Numbered from the stretch's first letter, positions 6,726 to 15,965 are shown. The stretch is DNA of 64,000 bases from JBHIBC01 sp046758905 (GCA_046758905.1 JBHIBC010000002.1:25916-89915), one strand, 5' to 3'. The notes: a model not told the origin generated them from the letters alone. Made by a program: numbers and translations.

Positions 6726-8738
6726 CTAGCCCGGATCGGGCTCCTCGCGCTCCAGATCGCCGGTCGCCTCCTCCCACTCGACGTACAGGTGGGCCAGCTC
6801 GACCTCGATCGACTTCTTCTCCGCGCCTAGCCGGCGCGCGACGCCGTCCTCCCTGTAAGTGGCGGGGTCGGAGAGCGCCGCGTCGATCTCCTTGAGGCGG
6901 CCCTCGTAAGGGAGGATCTCGGCCTCCAGCGCGGCCACCCGCTCACGGCGGGCGCGCAGGCGGCGGTTGCGACGGTTGCGCTGCTCCGCCGCCGCGCGGC
7001 GGCGGTCCCGGGCGGTCGCCCCGCCGGGGGAGGGGCGCCGGCGGGGCCGGTGGCTCGATTCCCCCCGAGCGACGTCGGACCCGGCCGCGGCGGGAGCGAT
7101 CCCTCGCGCCCCGGCGCGGCCCCGGACGGCCGGGGACGGTGCGCGCCCGGAGGCGGCAAGGTAGTCGTCATATCCCCCGTCGTACGACTCCAGCCGGCCG
7201 TCGCGGAAGGCGGCGACCCGCGTGGCCACCCTGTTGATGAAGTAGCGATCGTGGGAGACGAACATCAGCGTCCCGCCGAATCCCGCCAGCGCGTCCTCGA
7301 GCGCCTCCCGGGTCGGCAGATCGAGGTGGTTGGTCGGCTCGTCGAGGAGGAGGAAGTTACCCGGGTCGAGCGTCAAGCGGGCGAGCGCCAGGCGGTTCTT
7401 CTCGCCGCCGCTGAGGACCTCCACCCTCTTGAACACGTCGTCCCCGGAGAACTGGAAGATCCCGAGCAGGGTCCTCAGCCGGCCGACGGCTCTCCCGGGA
7501 GCCCAGGCTTGCATCTCATCCAGAACCGTGCGCCCGGGCGTCAAGGTCTCGAGGACGTGCTGGGCGAAGTAGTGCAGGATGACCTTCTCGCCGATCTCGA
7601 TCGCCCCGCCGTCGGGCGCCTCGCGTCCGGAGACGAGACGCAGCAGGGTGCTCTTGCCGCAGCCGTTCGGCCCGACCAGAGCCACCCGGTCGCCCCGCCA
7701 GATCTCGAGGTCGAGCCCTCGGAGGACCGCCCGGCCGCCGTAAGCCTTGTGCACCCCCGCAAGCCGAGCCACGCGATGCGATGAGCGCGGCACGCTCGGG
7801 AGGGAGAACCTCCAGGAGCGCTCCTCCGCCATCAGCTCGGTGCGCTCCATCCGCTCCAGCATCTTGAGCCGGCTCTGGACCTGGCGGGCCTTGGTCGCCT
7901 TGTAACGAAAGCGTTCGATGAAGCGCTCGATCTCTGCGACTCGGTGCGCCTCCTGGGCCGCCCTTCGCGCGGAGCGCTCGCGCTCCCGCTCCTTGGCCTC
8001 GCGGTACCGGTCGTAGTCGCCGGGCCAGGCCCTGAGGCGCCCGCCGTCGATCTCGGCGATCGAGCCGACCAGCCGGTTCAGAAACGTCCGGTCGTGCGAG
8101 ACCATGACCAGGGCCGAAGGGATATCGCGCAGGAACGACTCCAGCCAGGCCGTGGCCTCCAGATCGAGATGGTTGGTCGGCTCGTCGAGGAGCAGGTAGT
8201 CCGGCTGCCGCAGGAGCAGGGCGCCGAGCGCGGCGCGCATCCGGAAGCCGCCCGAGAACTCCCGCAGCGGCCGGGAATGGTCGGCGGCGACGAAGCCGAG
8301 GCCCCCCAGGATGGCCTTCGCCCGGGACTCGAGGTGGAACCCGCCGGCCGCCTCGAACCGGTGCTGCAGGTCTCCGGCGCGCCGGATGAGGCCGTCCAGG
8401 TTCTCGCCCCGCGCGGTCGCCATCTCGCCGTGCAGTCGGGCGAGCTCCTCCTCCATGCGGGCGATCTCGGCGAACGGGGCGAGGATGGTGTCGAGGACCG
8501 TTCCCGCCGCCAGCCGCGCCCCCTCCTGCGGCAGGTAACCGAGGCTGGCCCCCCGGGTGATGTCGAGGGCTCCTCCATCGATCTCCTCGAGTCCGGCGAT
8601 GAGCCTGAGGAGGGTGGTCTTGCCCGCCCCGTTCGGCCCCACGAGGCCGACCCGCGAGCGGGGAGGGATCCCCCAGTCGATCCCCTTCAGGACCTCGTGC
8701 GCCCCGTAGGCGCGCCGCACGCCGCGCAGCCGGATCAT
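6726..8738 (-). CDS. ABC-F family ATPase (Uup/YheS-like)
   Basis: 670 residues with two ABC ATPase domains in one chain and no membrane segments, the ABC-F layout. The first domain has Walker A GPNGAGKTT near residue 35 and signature FSGGFRMR; the second has GPNGCGKST near 355 and signature LSGGEKNRLALARL; both have LLLDEPTNHLD. A charged linker (about 240-310) joins them, and a basic low-complexity region leads into a C-terminal coiled coil (about 600-670) like that of Uup. Family members act at the ribosome in translation or at DNA; the C-terminal coil favours Uup/YheS-like housekeeping rather than antibiotic protection. It is convergent with the cytochrome gene. Confidence 0.9.
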   Translation of the reverse strand: MIRLRGVRRAYGAHEVLKGIDWGIPPRSRVGLVGPNGAGKTTLLRLIAGLEEIDGGALDITRGASLGYLPQEGARLAAGTVLDTILAPFAEIARMEEELARLHGEMATARGENLDGLIRRAGDLQHRFEAAGGFHLESRAKAILGGLGFVAADHSRPLREFSGGFRMRAALGALLLRQPDYLLLDEPTNHLDLEATAWLESFLRDIPSALVMVSHDRTFLNRLVGSIAEIDGGRLRAWPGDYDRYREAKERERERSARRAAQEAHRVAEIERFIERFRYKATKARQVQSRLKMLERMERTELMAEERSWRFSLPSVPRSSHRVARLAGVHKAYGGRAVLRGLDLEIWRGDRVALVGPNGCGKSTLLRLVSGREAPDGGAIEIGEKVILHYFAQHVLETLTPGRTVLDEMQAWAPGRAVGRLRTLLGIFQFSGDDVFKRVEVLSGGEKNRLALARLTLDPGNFLLLDEPTNHLDLPTREALEDALAGFGGTLMFVSHDRYFINRVATRVAAFRDGRLESYDGGYDDYLAASGRAPSPAVRGRAGARGIAPAAAGSDVARGESSHRPRRRPSPGGATARDRRRAAAEQRNRRNRRLRARRERVAALEAEILPYEGRLKEIDAALSDPATYREDGVARRLGAEKKSIEVELAHLYVEWEEATGDLEREEPDPG

Positions 8739-8812
8739 CGGCTGAAGTTTACACGCACGCCGCGCTCCGCCCCAGCGAGCGGGGGCCGGGCCCGCGGGCG
8801 GTGCGGCCGCGC

Positions 8813-9670
8813 TCAGCCGCCGGTGGCGAAGCCGGGATACAGGGTCATGCCCCCGTCCACGTACAGGCTCACGCCGTTGACGTAGTCGGAGAGGTCCGAC
8901 GCGAGCCAGACCGCGGCCCGACCGATGTCGTCCGCCTCGCCGATGCGGCCGTACGGGATCAGCCGCATCAGCCTCTCATAGGCCTCGGGCGTGCTCCAGG
9001 CGGCCCGGTTGATCGGCGTGCGGACCGCCCCGGGCGCGAGGCCGTTGACGCGGATCCGGTGCGGCGCGAGCTCCTGCGCGATGCTCCTCATCAGGAGCAT
9101 CACGCCGCCCTTGGAGGCCGCGTAGTTCGCGCGCCCGGCCCAGGGGATGATCTCGTGCACGGAGCTGACGCAGAGGATCTTCCCGGCGGCGCACGAGATC
9201 TCGGGCACCACCCCGCGGCGCTTCATCTCGCGGGCCGCCTCGCGGGCGCAGAGGAACTGGCCCGTGAGGTTGACGCTCAGCACCTCGTCCCACTGCTCCA
9301 GGGTCATCTCGTCCAGGGGCGCGTCCCTCTGCAGCCCGGCGTTGTTGACCAGGATGTCGATGGTGCCGAAGTCGCGGAACATCCTCCGGAACATCCCTCG
9401 CACCTGATCCTCGCGCGACACGTCCGCCCGGTGCGCGTAGGCGCGCGAGCCACCGCGGCGGATGGCCTCGACGACCTCGCGGGCCGCCTCCTCGGCCGCG
9501 ACGTAGTTGACCACGACGTCGGCCCCCGCGCCGCCCAGGGCGAGGGCCACCCCCCTGCCGATGCCCGAGTTGGCTCCGGTCACCAGCGCCTTCTGGCCCT
9601 CCAGGACGGGCTGCGGCGGGCGTTCCTGCATCGGCGCTTCTGGAAGGGCGGTCGTCTTCGGTCCTGTCAT
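8813..9670 (-). CDS. Short-chain dehydrogenase/reductase (glucose 1-dehydrogenase-like)
   Basis: 285 residues of a classical SDR. The NAD(P)-binding motif is VTGANSGIGRG, followed by VNNAG, the catalytic Ser in CVSSVHEI and the Tyr/Lys pair in NYAASKGG; the C-terminus ends in VDGGMTLYPGF, as in the glucose 1-dehydrogenase/FabG subgroup. The first 25 residues are a family-unlike, proline-rich extension. The ATG at 9670 has GGAGGAG eight bases upstream. It is divergent from the fumarase gene across about 90 bases. The substrate cannot be assigned. Confidence 0.88.
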   Translation of the reverse strand: MTGPKTTALPEAPMQERPPQPVLEGQKALVTGANSGIGRGVALALGGAGADVVVNYVAAEEAAREVVEAIRRGGSRAYAHRADVSREDQVRGMFRRMFRDFGTIDILVNNAGLQRDAPLDEMTLEQWDEVLSVNLTGQFLCAREAAREMKRRGVVPEISCAAGKILCVSSVHEIIPWAGRANYAASKGGVMLLMRSIAQELAPHRIRVNGLAPGAVRTPINRAAWSTPEAYERLMRLIPYGRIGEADDIGRAAVWLASDLSDYVNGVSLYVDGGMTLYPGFATGG

Positions 9671-9747
9671 GGTCTTCTCCTCCACGGAAGGCTCACCCCC
9701 CGGGGACGGGACCGCGTCTCCCCGACGCCGGGCGGCGGCGGTGGTGC

Positions 9748-9753
9748 TATGAT
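9748..9753 (+). promoter_or_regulatory. Candidate -10 box for a leaderless fumarase message
   Basis: TATGAT ends seven bases before the ATG at 9761, which has no Shine-Dalgarno sequence. This is the spacing expected if transcription starts at or just before the start codon. No good -35 box is visible. Confidence 0.4.
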
Positions 9754-9760
9754 GCACAGT

Positions 9761-11284
9761 ATGGAGCACCTCGAGCGCAGCCTCCTCGAACTTGTGGTCG
9801 AGACCTCCACCGACCTGCCGCCCGACGTGCGCCTCGCCATGTCGCGGGCCTTGGGGGAGGAGCAGGCGGGCGGCCGCTCTGAGCAGGCGCTCAACGTCAT
9901 CGCCACCAACATCGACATGGCGGCCGACAGCAAGGGGCCGATCTGCCAGGACACCGGCTGGCCGACCTTTCTGGTCAGGACGCCCGTGGGCGTCAGCCAG
10001 CTCCGCGTGGCGGAGGCGATCCGGGGCGCGGTCCGGGATGCGACCCGGCTCGGGAAGCTCCGTGCCAACTCGGTCGATTCGCTCACCGGCAGGAACAGCG
10101 GTGACAACCTGGGGCCGGGGACCCCGACGGTTCACTTCCAGCAATGGGAGCGCGATGATGCCATCGATGTCAGGCTGTTGCTGAAGGGCGGGGGGTGCGA
10201 GAACAAGAACATCCAGTACTCGCTGCCGGATGAGCTCCCCCACCTCGGCAGGGCCGACCGCGACCTGGACGGCGTGCGCAAGTGCCTGCTGCACGCCGTC
10301 TGGCAGGCGCAGGGGCAGGGGTGCAGCGCCGGGGCGCTGGGCGCCGCGATCGGCGGAGACCGTACCACGGGGTACGAGCAGGCCAAGCTCCAGCTGTTCC
10401 GGACCCTCGACGACACCAACCCGGAGCCGAGGCTGCGGGCCCTCGAGGAGTACATCCTGAAGACCTCGAACACCTTCGGCATCGGGACGATGGGGTTCGG
10501 CGGGAGCGTGACGCTGATCGGGTGCAAGATCGCCGCGATCAACCGCCTCCCAGCCAGCTTCTTCGTGTCGGTCGCGTACGACTGCTGGGCCTTCCGGCGG
10601 CTGGGGATCGTCCTGAACCCGCGCGACGGCTCGATCCGCGAGTGGCTCTACCGGGACGAGAGGCCCGCCGCGCCGATGGCGAAGGCGGAGGGCTTCCCGA
10701 CCACCGGACGCGAGATCCGGCTGTCGCCGCCGATCACGGAGGACCGCGTCCGGCGGCTCAGGGTCGGCGACGTCGTGATGATCAGCGGGGTCGTCCACAC
10801 CGGCCGCGACGCGATCCACCATCATCTGATGAAGCACGAGCCGCCCGTCAGCCTGCGCGACCAGATCCTCTACCACTGCGGTCCGGTGGTCCTGAAGCAG
10901 GACGGCGGGTGGCGGATCACGGCGGCCGGGCCGACCACCTCGAGCCGCGAGGAGCCGTACGAGGCCGAGGTCATCGCGCGCTGCGGCGTGCGCGCGGTGA
11001 TGGGCAAGGGCGGCATGGGCCCGAGGACGCTCGCGGCGCTGAAGCGGCACGGGGCCGTCTACCTGAACGCGATCGGCGGTGCCGCCCAGTACTACGCGCG
11101 CTGCATCGAGAAGGTGGAGGGCGTCGACATGCTGGAGTTCGGGACACCGGAGGCGATGTGGCACCTCCGGGTGAAGGATTTTCCCGCCATCGTGACCATG
11201 GACGCCGCCGGCAACTCGCTGCACGCGGAGGTGCAGGACGCCTCCGCGGTGGTCCTCCGGGCGCTCGCGGCGCCGGTCTTCTGA
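9761..11284 (+). CDS. Class I (iron-sulfur) fumarate hydratase
   Basis: 507 residues containing both halves of the class I fumarase fold in one chain, converting fumarate and malate in the TCA cycle with an oxygen-sensitive 4Fe-4S cluster. Typical pieces are ETSTDLPPDVR at the start, PICQDTGWPT, LKGGGCENKN and TFGIGTMGFGG in the N-terminal half, and the C-terminal half with SGVVHTGRDAIHHHLM, AAGPTTSSREEPYEA and VMGKGGMGPRTL. ATGs at 9749 and 9752 are also in frame but overlap the TATGAT box, so 9761 is preferred. Tartrate dehydratase shares this fold; the fused single chain favours fumarase. Confidence 0.92.
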   Translation: MEHLERSLLELVVETSTDLPPDVRLAMSRALGEEQAGGRSEQALNVIATNIDMAADSKGPICQDTGWPTFLVRTPVGVSQLRVAEAIRGAVRDATRLGKLRANSVDSLTGRNSGDNLGPGTPTVHFQQWERDDAIDVRLLLKGGGCENKNIQYSLPDELPHLGRADRDLDGVRKCLLHAVWQAQGQGCSAGALGAAIGGDRTTGYEQAKLQLFRTLDDTNPEPRLRALEEYILKTSNTFGIGTMGFGGSVTLIGCKIAAINRLPASFFVSVAYDCWAFRRLGIVLNPRDGSIREWLYRDERPAAPMAKAEGFPTTGREIRLSPPITEDRVRRLRVGDVVMISGVVHTGRDAIHHHLMKHEPPVSLRDQILYHCGPVVLKQDGGWRITAAGPTTSSREEPYEAEVIARCGVRAVMGKGGMGPRTLAALKRHGAVYLNAIGGAAQYYARCIEKVEGVDMLEFGTPEAMWHLRVKDFPAIVTMDAAGNSLHAEVQDASAVVLRALAAPVF

Positions 11285-11368
11285 GCCCTTGCTCCCGGAC
11301 CGCCCCTCGGGCCCGGATCACGTCACGAAGTCCAGGTGCTCGGGGGAATCACCCCGCTCGGGCGCGGA

Positions 11369-12571
11369 TCAGGGGCTGCGCTCCCTGTCGGCCGGTCGCC
11401 CGGCGCGGCGGCGCGGCCGGAGCCCCGCCCGCCGCGCGACGAGAGCGTCGACCTCCCGCCTGAGACGGTCCAGCACCTGGTCGTAGCCGAAGCGGCCCAC
11501 CAGCTCCGCGCCGCGCTTGAGGTTGACGTGCGTGGGAGCGCACCAGAGGCCCAGGTCGGCGTCGTCGGTCTCGCCCGGACCGTTCACCCGGCAGCCCATC
11601 ACCGCGATGGTGATGGCGTGATCCCTCGCGTAGGCCGTCGCCTCCCGCACCCTCTCCGCGAGGTCGACGAACGCCTCGTTCTCGACCCGGGAGCAGGAGG
11701 GGCAAGAGATGATGTTGAGCCGGCCGCCGAGGTTCTCCGGGACGGACCGGAACCGGCCGCGCGCGATGTCGTCCAGGATCCGTCGGCCGACGGCGATCTC
11801 CTCGGCCTTCCTCTCGTTGGGCAGGGTCAGCGACACCCGGATCGTATCGCCGATGCCGCGCGCGATCAGCTGCTCGAAGGCGATGCGCGTCTTGATCACG
11901 CCCTCCGGCGGGAGGCCGGCCTCCGTCACTCCGAGGTGGAGCGGCACCTCCGGCCGCTCGCGCGCGAACCTCCGGTTGGCCTCGATCACCCTGGCCGGGT
12001 CGGAATCCTTGAGCGAGACCACGAATCGGCCGAAGCCGAGGCCGTCGAGGATCCGGCAGTGCTCGAGAGCCGAGGCGACCATCTCGGCCACCGAGTCAGC
12101 CGCGAACCGGCCGGAGAGGTCGGGGTCGATCGACCCGCAGTTCACGCCGACGCGTAGCGCGCAGTCGTGCCGGGCCGCCACCTCGGCGAGGCGCGCGACC
12201 TTGTCGCGCACCGGCCTGGTCCTCTCGTGGTGGTGGAGGTGGCCCGGGTTGTAGCGGATCTTGTCGACGAACGGGGCCACCTCGGCCGCAATGCGGTAGT
12301 TCTCCTGCAGGTCGACCGACAGGCCGACCCGAGTCCGCTCCCGAATCGCGGGCAGGGCCGCGGCGTCGCGCGGGCCGTCGACGGCGACCCGGACCAGGTC
12401 GGCCCCGGCGCGCTCTAGGTCGCGGATCTGGCGGACGGTCGCCTCGACGTCCGAGGTCCTGGTGGCGCACATGCTCTGGACGGCGATGGGGCGGCCGCCG
12501 CCGATCGTGATGGGGCCGACCCGGACGGCGCGCGTCGGGTTGCGCGGGAGCGCACTCGTATCCGGCGTCAC
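11369..12571 (-). CDS. ispG: 4-hydroxy-3-methylbut-2-enyl diphosphate synthase IspG
   Basis: 400 residues, normal length for the bacterial single-TIM-barrel form. It makes HMBPP from MEcPP in the MEP isoprenoid pathway with a 4Fe-4S cluster. The barrel begins with IAVQSMCATRTSD and carries KIRYNPGHL and RVGVNCGSID; the cluster ligands are in ISCPSCSR and VMGCRVNGPGE. The C-terminal tail is an Arg-rich extension. The gene is convergent with fumarase and divergent from the alcohol dehydrogenase gene; no other MEP gene is in view. Confidence 0.95.
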   Translation of the reverse strand: MTPDTSALPRNPTRAVRVGPITIGGGRPIAVQSMCATRTSDVEATVRQIRDLERAGADLVRVAVDGPRDAAALPAIRERTRVGLSVDLQENYRIAAEVAPFVDKIRYNPGHLHHHERTRPVRDKVARLAEVAARHDCALRVGVNCGSIDPDLSGRFAADSVAEMVASALEHCRILDGLGFGRFVVSLKDSDPARVIEANRRFARERPEVPLHLGVTEAGLPPEGVIKTRIAFEQLIARGIGDTIRVSLTLPNERKAEEIAVGRRILDDIARGRFRSVPENLGGRLNIISCPSCSRVENEAFVDLAERVREATAYARDHAITIAVMGCRVNGPGETDDADLGLWCAPTHVNLKRGAELVGRFGYDQVLDRLRREVDALVARRAGLRPRRRAGRPADRERSP

Positions 12572-12622
12572 GGGCGGATCTTATCAGGGCGCGGAGCGCG
12601 GGCACAAGGAACCGCCGAGTGC

Positions 12623-12628
12623 TAAGAT
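12623..12628 (+). promoter_or_regulatory. Candidate -10 box, leaderless arrangement
   Basis: TAAGAT ends seven bases before the ATG at 12636. There is no purine-rich ribosome-binding site in between, so a message starting at or next to the ATG is likely. Confidence 0.45.
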
Positions 12629-12635
12629 CCGCCGC

Positions 12636-13634
12636 ATGCGGGCGATGGTCCTGAGGCGGCCGGCGGCGGTCGAGCAGGGGCCGCTCGAGCTGGCCGAGCG
12701 TCCCGTCCCCGCGCCCGGCGAGGGGGATGTCCTGATCCGGGTGCGCGCCTGCGGGGCCTGTCACACCGACCTGCACATCGCCGAGGGCGAGGTCCCGGCG
12801 CCGCGGCTGCCGATCGTGCCGGGGCATCAGGTGATCGGCCTGGTGGAGAAGGCGGGGCCGAGCGCGACACGCTTCCCCGTGGGCGCGCGGGTCGGCGCCG
12901 CCTGGCTGCACCGGACCTGCGGGGCGTGCTCCTACTGCGTCCGGGGGCTGGAGAACCTGTGCGACGCGGCCCGCTTCACCGGCTATCACGCCGACGGGGG
13001 CTACGCCGAGTACTGCGTCGCGCCGGAGGACTTCGTCTACCGGGTGCCGGACTCCTACGCCGACACCGACGCGGCGCCGCTGCTGTGCGCCGGGATCATC
13101 GGGTACCGCGCCCTGCGGCTGTCGGGAGCGGGACCGGGCGACCGGCTGGCCCTCTATGGGTTCGGCGCCTCGGCGCACATCACCCTGCAGGTCGCGCGCC
13201 ACCGCGGCTGCGAGGTCTTCGTCTTCACCCGCTCGGAGGAGCACCGGCGTCTGGCGCTGTCGCTGGGCGCCGCCTGGGCCGGCCGGGCGGGAGACGCCGC
13301 CCCGGCGCCCGCCGACGGCGCCATCCTGTTCGCGCCGGCCGGGCGCTTGATCCCCGCGGCGCTGCGGGCGCTGCGCAAGGGGGGCACCCTCGCGAGCGCG
13401 GTCATCCACCTGGACGCGGTTCCGGAGATGGACTACCAGCTGATGTTCGAGGAGCGGGTCCTCAGGACCGTGACGGCGAGCACCCGGAAGGACGGCGAGG
13501 CGCTGCTGGCGGCGGCCGCGGAGGCGAGGGTGAGGGTCGAGACCGAGGTCCACCCGCTGGCGGAGGCCAATCGTGTCCTCGCCCGCATCAAGGCCGGCCG
13601 CGTGAGGGGCGCCGCGGTGCTCACGACCGGCTGA
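12636..13634 (+). CDS. Zinc-dependent alcohol dehydrogenase family protein
   Basis: 332 residues of the medium-chain dehydrogenase family. Catalytic zinc ligands are in RACGACHTDLH and PGHQVIGLV; the structural zinc lobe has the four-cysteine pattern in CGACSYCVRGLENLC. The nucleotide-binding region (ALYGFGASAHITLQVA) replaces the usual GxGxxG by GFGASA. This architecture matches AdhP-like oxidoreductases often annotated as zinc-binding alcohol dehydrogenase. The C-terminus overlaps the end of the convergent glycosyltransferase gene by 14 bases. Substrate unknown. Confidence 0.88.
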   Translation: MRAMVLRRPAAVEQGPLELAERPVPAPGEGDVLIRVRACGACHTDLHIAEGEVPAPRLPIVPGHQVIGLVEKAGPSATRFPVGARVGAAWLHRTCGACSYCVRGLENLCDAARFTGYHADGGYAEYCVAPEDFVYRVPDSYADTDAAPLLCAGIIGYRALRLSGAGPGDRLALYGFGASAHITLQVARHRGCEVFVFTRSEEHRRLALSLGAAWAGRAGDAAPAPADGAILFAPAGRLIPAALRALRKGGTLASAVIHLDAVPEMDYQLMFEERVLRTVTASTRKDGEALLAAAAEARVRVETEVHPLAEANRVLARIKAGRVRGAAVLTTG

Positions 13635-14943
13635 GATCCTCTCCCGGGCTCCGGCGCTCCGGGAGGCGACGGCCGGCGCCGGGCGGCACCAGCCCGGCCC
13701 GCAGCTCGGCCAGGGGGTAGAACGTGTCGCGCCACACCACGCCGCCGCGCGCCACCGTCCGGATCGCGGAGTTCCACGCCGCCACCAGCAGAAGGAGGAT
13801 CGACATCGGCTGCGCGAGCGCCACGGCCGCGGGGCGAAAGCCCCCGTGCCTCGGTCCCTCGGAGGCCGCCGCGAAGGCGAGGCCGGTCTGCAGGACGAAG
13901 GGCATCCAGGCCGCGAGCAGGATGATCGGTCCGGCCGAACGGCCCCCCAGGACGCTCACCAGGATGCCGGAGAGCGCCGGGCCGTAAGCCGGCAGGGCGG
14001 AGGCGATCGTCCACAGCAGAAGGATCGGCAGGGAGAAGCCGAATCCGCCGAACAGGTTTTTCTCCAGGCCCCGGATCAGGCCGAGCGCTCCCCGGTGCCA
14101 GGCGCAGCGCACCAGGGAGAGGCCGCCGAACAGTCGCTGGCGGGCGCCCGACTCCTTCAGAAGACGGCCCAGCTTGAAGTCGTCCGCTAGGTCCATGCGG
14201 ACCAGGTCGTGGCCCCCGATCCGATCGTAGGCGGTCCGGCGGATCAGATTGAACGCGCCGACCCCGGCCCCTCCTCTCGGCAGGTCGCGATCCATCTCGT
14301 GCGCCCGGGCGGCCAAGAGGTAGACCTGGCCGAACGCGGCCACCAGCCCGGCCTGGATCACCGGCATCGGGCCGAGGTCCGGGAGCACCGCCACGTGGTC
14401 GAGACCGGCGTCCTCGGCGTAGGCGACGACCCGCGCCAGCAGGTCGTCCTCCTCCAGGAGGACGTCGCCGTCGGTGAACAGGATCCAGTCGCCCCGCGCG
14501 CCGAGCGCGCCGACCTTGCAGGCGTGGCACTTGCCGATCCATCCGCGGGGGAGATCGCGCACGTGGATCACCGTCAGGCGGGAGTCGTCCCCCCCGGCCT
14601 CGGACCGGATCCGCTCGAGGATCGCCCCGGTATCATCGCGCGAGCGGTCGTTCACCACGATGATCCGCAGGCCGGGATAGCGTTGCTCGAGCAGGCGGCG
14701 GACCGTCGCCTCGATGCGCCCGCCCTCGTCCCGAGCGGTCACCACCACGGAGAGGGAGGGCTGGGGCGAGGCGCCTCCGATCCGGCCGGGGGAGCGGCCC
14801 GGGCCCGGCCCGCCTCCGGGCGACAGGACCTCGGAGAGACGCCGCACCCTGCGCGCGCCGGCCAGGATCAGCAGCGCGATCGGAGCCCAGAGCGCGAGGC
14901 CGAGGAAGCCGGCGGCGAGCGGTCCGGCGACGGCGGGGCTCAA
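13621..14943 (-). CDS. Membrane-bound family 2 glycosyltransferase
   Basis: 440 residues: an N-terminal hydrophobic helix (about 4-25), a GT-A domain starting PSLSVVVTARDEGGRIEATV with the metal-binding LFTDGDVLLEEDD, and four C-terminal membrane helices. Such enzymes transfer sugars to lipid or polysaccharide acceptors at the inner membrane; it resembles the HpnB-type hopanoid-linked group in layout, but this is not decisive. The start is inferred as TTG at 14943, whose last two bases and the next one form the TGA stop of the ParB-like gene (TTGA overlap). No other start keeps the first membrane helix. Confidence 0.82.
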   Translation of the reverse strand: MSPAVAGPLAAGFLGLALWAPIALLILAGARRVRRLSEVLSPGGGPGPGRSPGRIGGASPQPSLSVVVTARDEGGRIEATVRRLLEQRYPGLRIIVVNDRSRDDTGAILERIRSEAGGDDSRLTVIHVRDLPRGWIGKCHACKVGALGARGDWILFTDGDVLLEEDDLLARVVAYAEDAGLDHVAVLPDLGPMPVIQAGLVAAFGQVYLLAARAHEMDRDLPRGGAGVGAFNLIRRTAYDRIGGHDLVRMDLADDFKLGRLLKESGARQRLFGGLSLVRCAWHRGALGLIRGLEKNLFGGFGFSLPILLLWTIASALPAYGPALSGILVSVLGGRSAGPIILLAAWMPFVLQTGLAFAAASEGPRHGGFRPAAVALAQPMSILLLLVAAWNSAIRTVARGGVVWRDTFYPLAELRAGLVPPGAGRRLPERRSPGEDLSRS

Positions 14944-15854
14944 GAGGCGGCCGGGACGGCCATCACGGCGGAGCGCGCGATGTCCTCCTGTCTGATGCGG
15001 CTCGGGTCGAACGACTCGAGCGCGCGGAGGAGCCGGTCCAGGGCCTGATCGAAGCCGGGGATGGACTTGCGGGCCCGGGTGAGCGGGTTGCAGCGCGCGA
15101 GGACGAAGTTCTTGACGAACGGATGCCTGATGCCGCGTCGCTTCAGGGCGTCCACGACCTTCTTGAGCGCCGCGTCCGCCGCGGCCACCTTCGCGGCGCG
15201 CGCCTCGCGGGTGGCGTAGGAGGCCCTCAGCGGGGTCCTCAGAAACCTGTCCACCCTGCGCAGGATGGGCGAGAATGCGCCGCCGGCGAACCGGGCGTCT
15301 CTCTCGTACAGCAGCCCCAGCGTGATGAAGTAAGCCTCCTCGAACTGGAAGGCGAAGTCCTCCTCGCACTCCTTTCCGCCCCGCTCCATGAGCCCACGGT
15401 ACATCCGGATCACCTCGAGCGATTTCTCCTTGAGGTTGTGGGCCTTCTCGGTGTTCAGGGCGAGGATCTGGAACGCAACGTCGGGCTCGGGCACGACGAT
15501 GGCGGGGACCAGATCGGCCTTGAGCTTCTCCAGGACGTGGCGGCGGTGGTTGCCGTTCGGGGTCCAGTAGGACCCTTCCTGCCGCACGGCAACGACCGGA
15601 TCGATGAACCGGCCGATCTTCTTGACCACCCTCAGGAGCCGTTCCGCGTGGCTCTTCGACAAGTCGCGCTGGTAAGGGGTCGGCCGGACCCGCTCGCGCG
15701 GCAGCAGGGCGAAGATCTGCCAGTGGCCGCCGATCGGGTCCCGGTACAGAGCCAGCGCGTGACCTCCGTCCCGGTCGATCTCTCCGGCCAGGCGGACGAC
15801 GTCGGCCGGGGGATCGACGTTCTCGGGGTGGACCGCGAAGCGGAGACGCGCCAT
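14940..15854 (-). CDS. ParB-like N-terminal-domain protein
   Basis: 304 residues. Residues about 60-115 match a ParB/Srx-type nuclease-like domain: PYQRDLSKSHAERL, IDPVVAVRQEGSYWTPNGNHR and LEKLKADLVPAIVV. The GNHRRHVL sequence corresponds to the GxxR motif that binds CTP or phosphate in ParB relatives. There is no helix-turn-helix of chromosomal ParB and no ParA nearby, so a partition role is unlikely. The C-terminal helical half is of unknown function. Its stop overlaps the TTG start of the glycosyltransferase gene, so translation of the two is probably coupled. Confidence 0.75.
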   Translation of the reverse strand: MARLRFAVHPENVDPPADVVRLAGEIDRDGGHALALYRDPIGGHWQIFALLPRERVRPTPYQRDLSKSHAERLLRVVKKIGRFIDPVVAVRQEGSYWTPNGNHRRHVLEKLKADLVPAIVVPEPDVAFQILALNTEKAHNLKEKSLEVIRMYRGLMERGGKECEEDFAFQFEEAYFITLGLLYERDARFAGGAFSPILRRVDRFLRTPLRASYATREARAAKVAAADAALKKVVDALKRRGIRHPFVKNFVLARCNPLTRARKSIPGFDQALDRLLRALESFDPSRIRQEDIARSAVMAVPAAS

Positions 15855-15929
15855 GTGCTCGGGCCCCTCCGGGATCGAACCTTAGCAGCGAACGGGAACC
15901 GGGGGCAAGTGACCGGATGTCGGGTGAGA

Positions 15930-15935
15930 TAGAAT
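15930..15935 (+). promoter_or_regulatory. Candidate -10 box for the tenA gene
   Basis: TAGAAT lies 30 bases before the ATG at 15966, leaving a short leader that holds the ribosome-binding site GGGAGGAGG. No clear -35 box is present. Confidence 0.4.
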
Positions 15936-15965
15936 GACACTTCAGGCGGCGAGGGAGGAGGTCGC

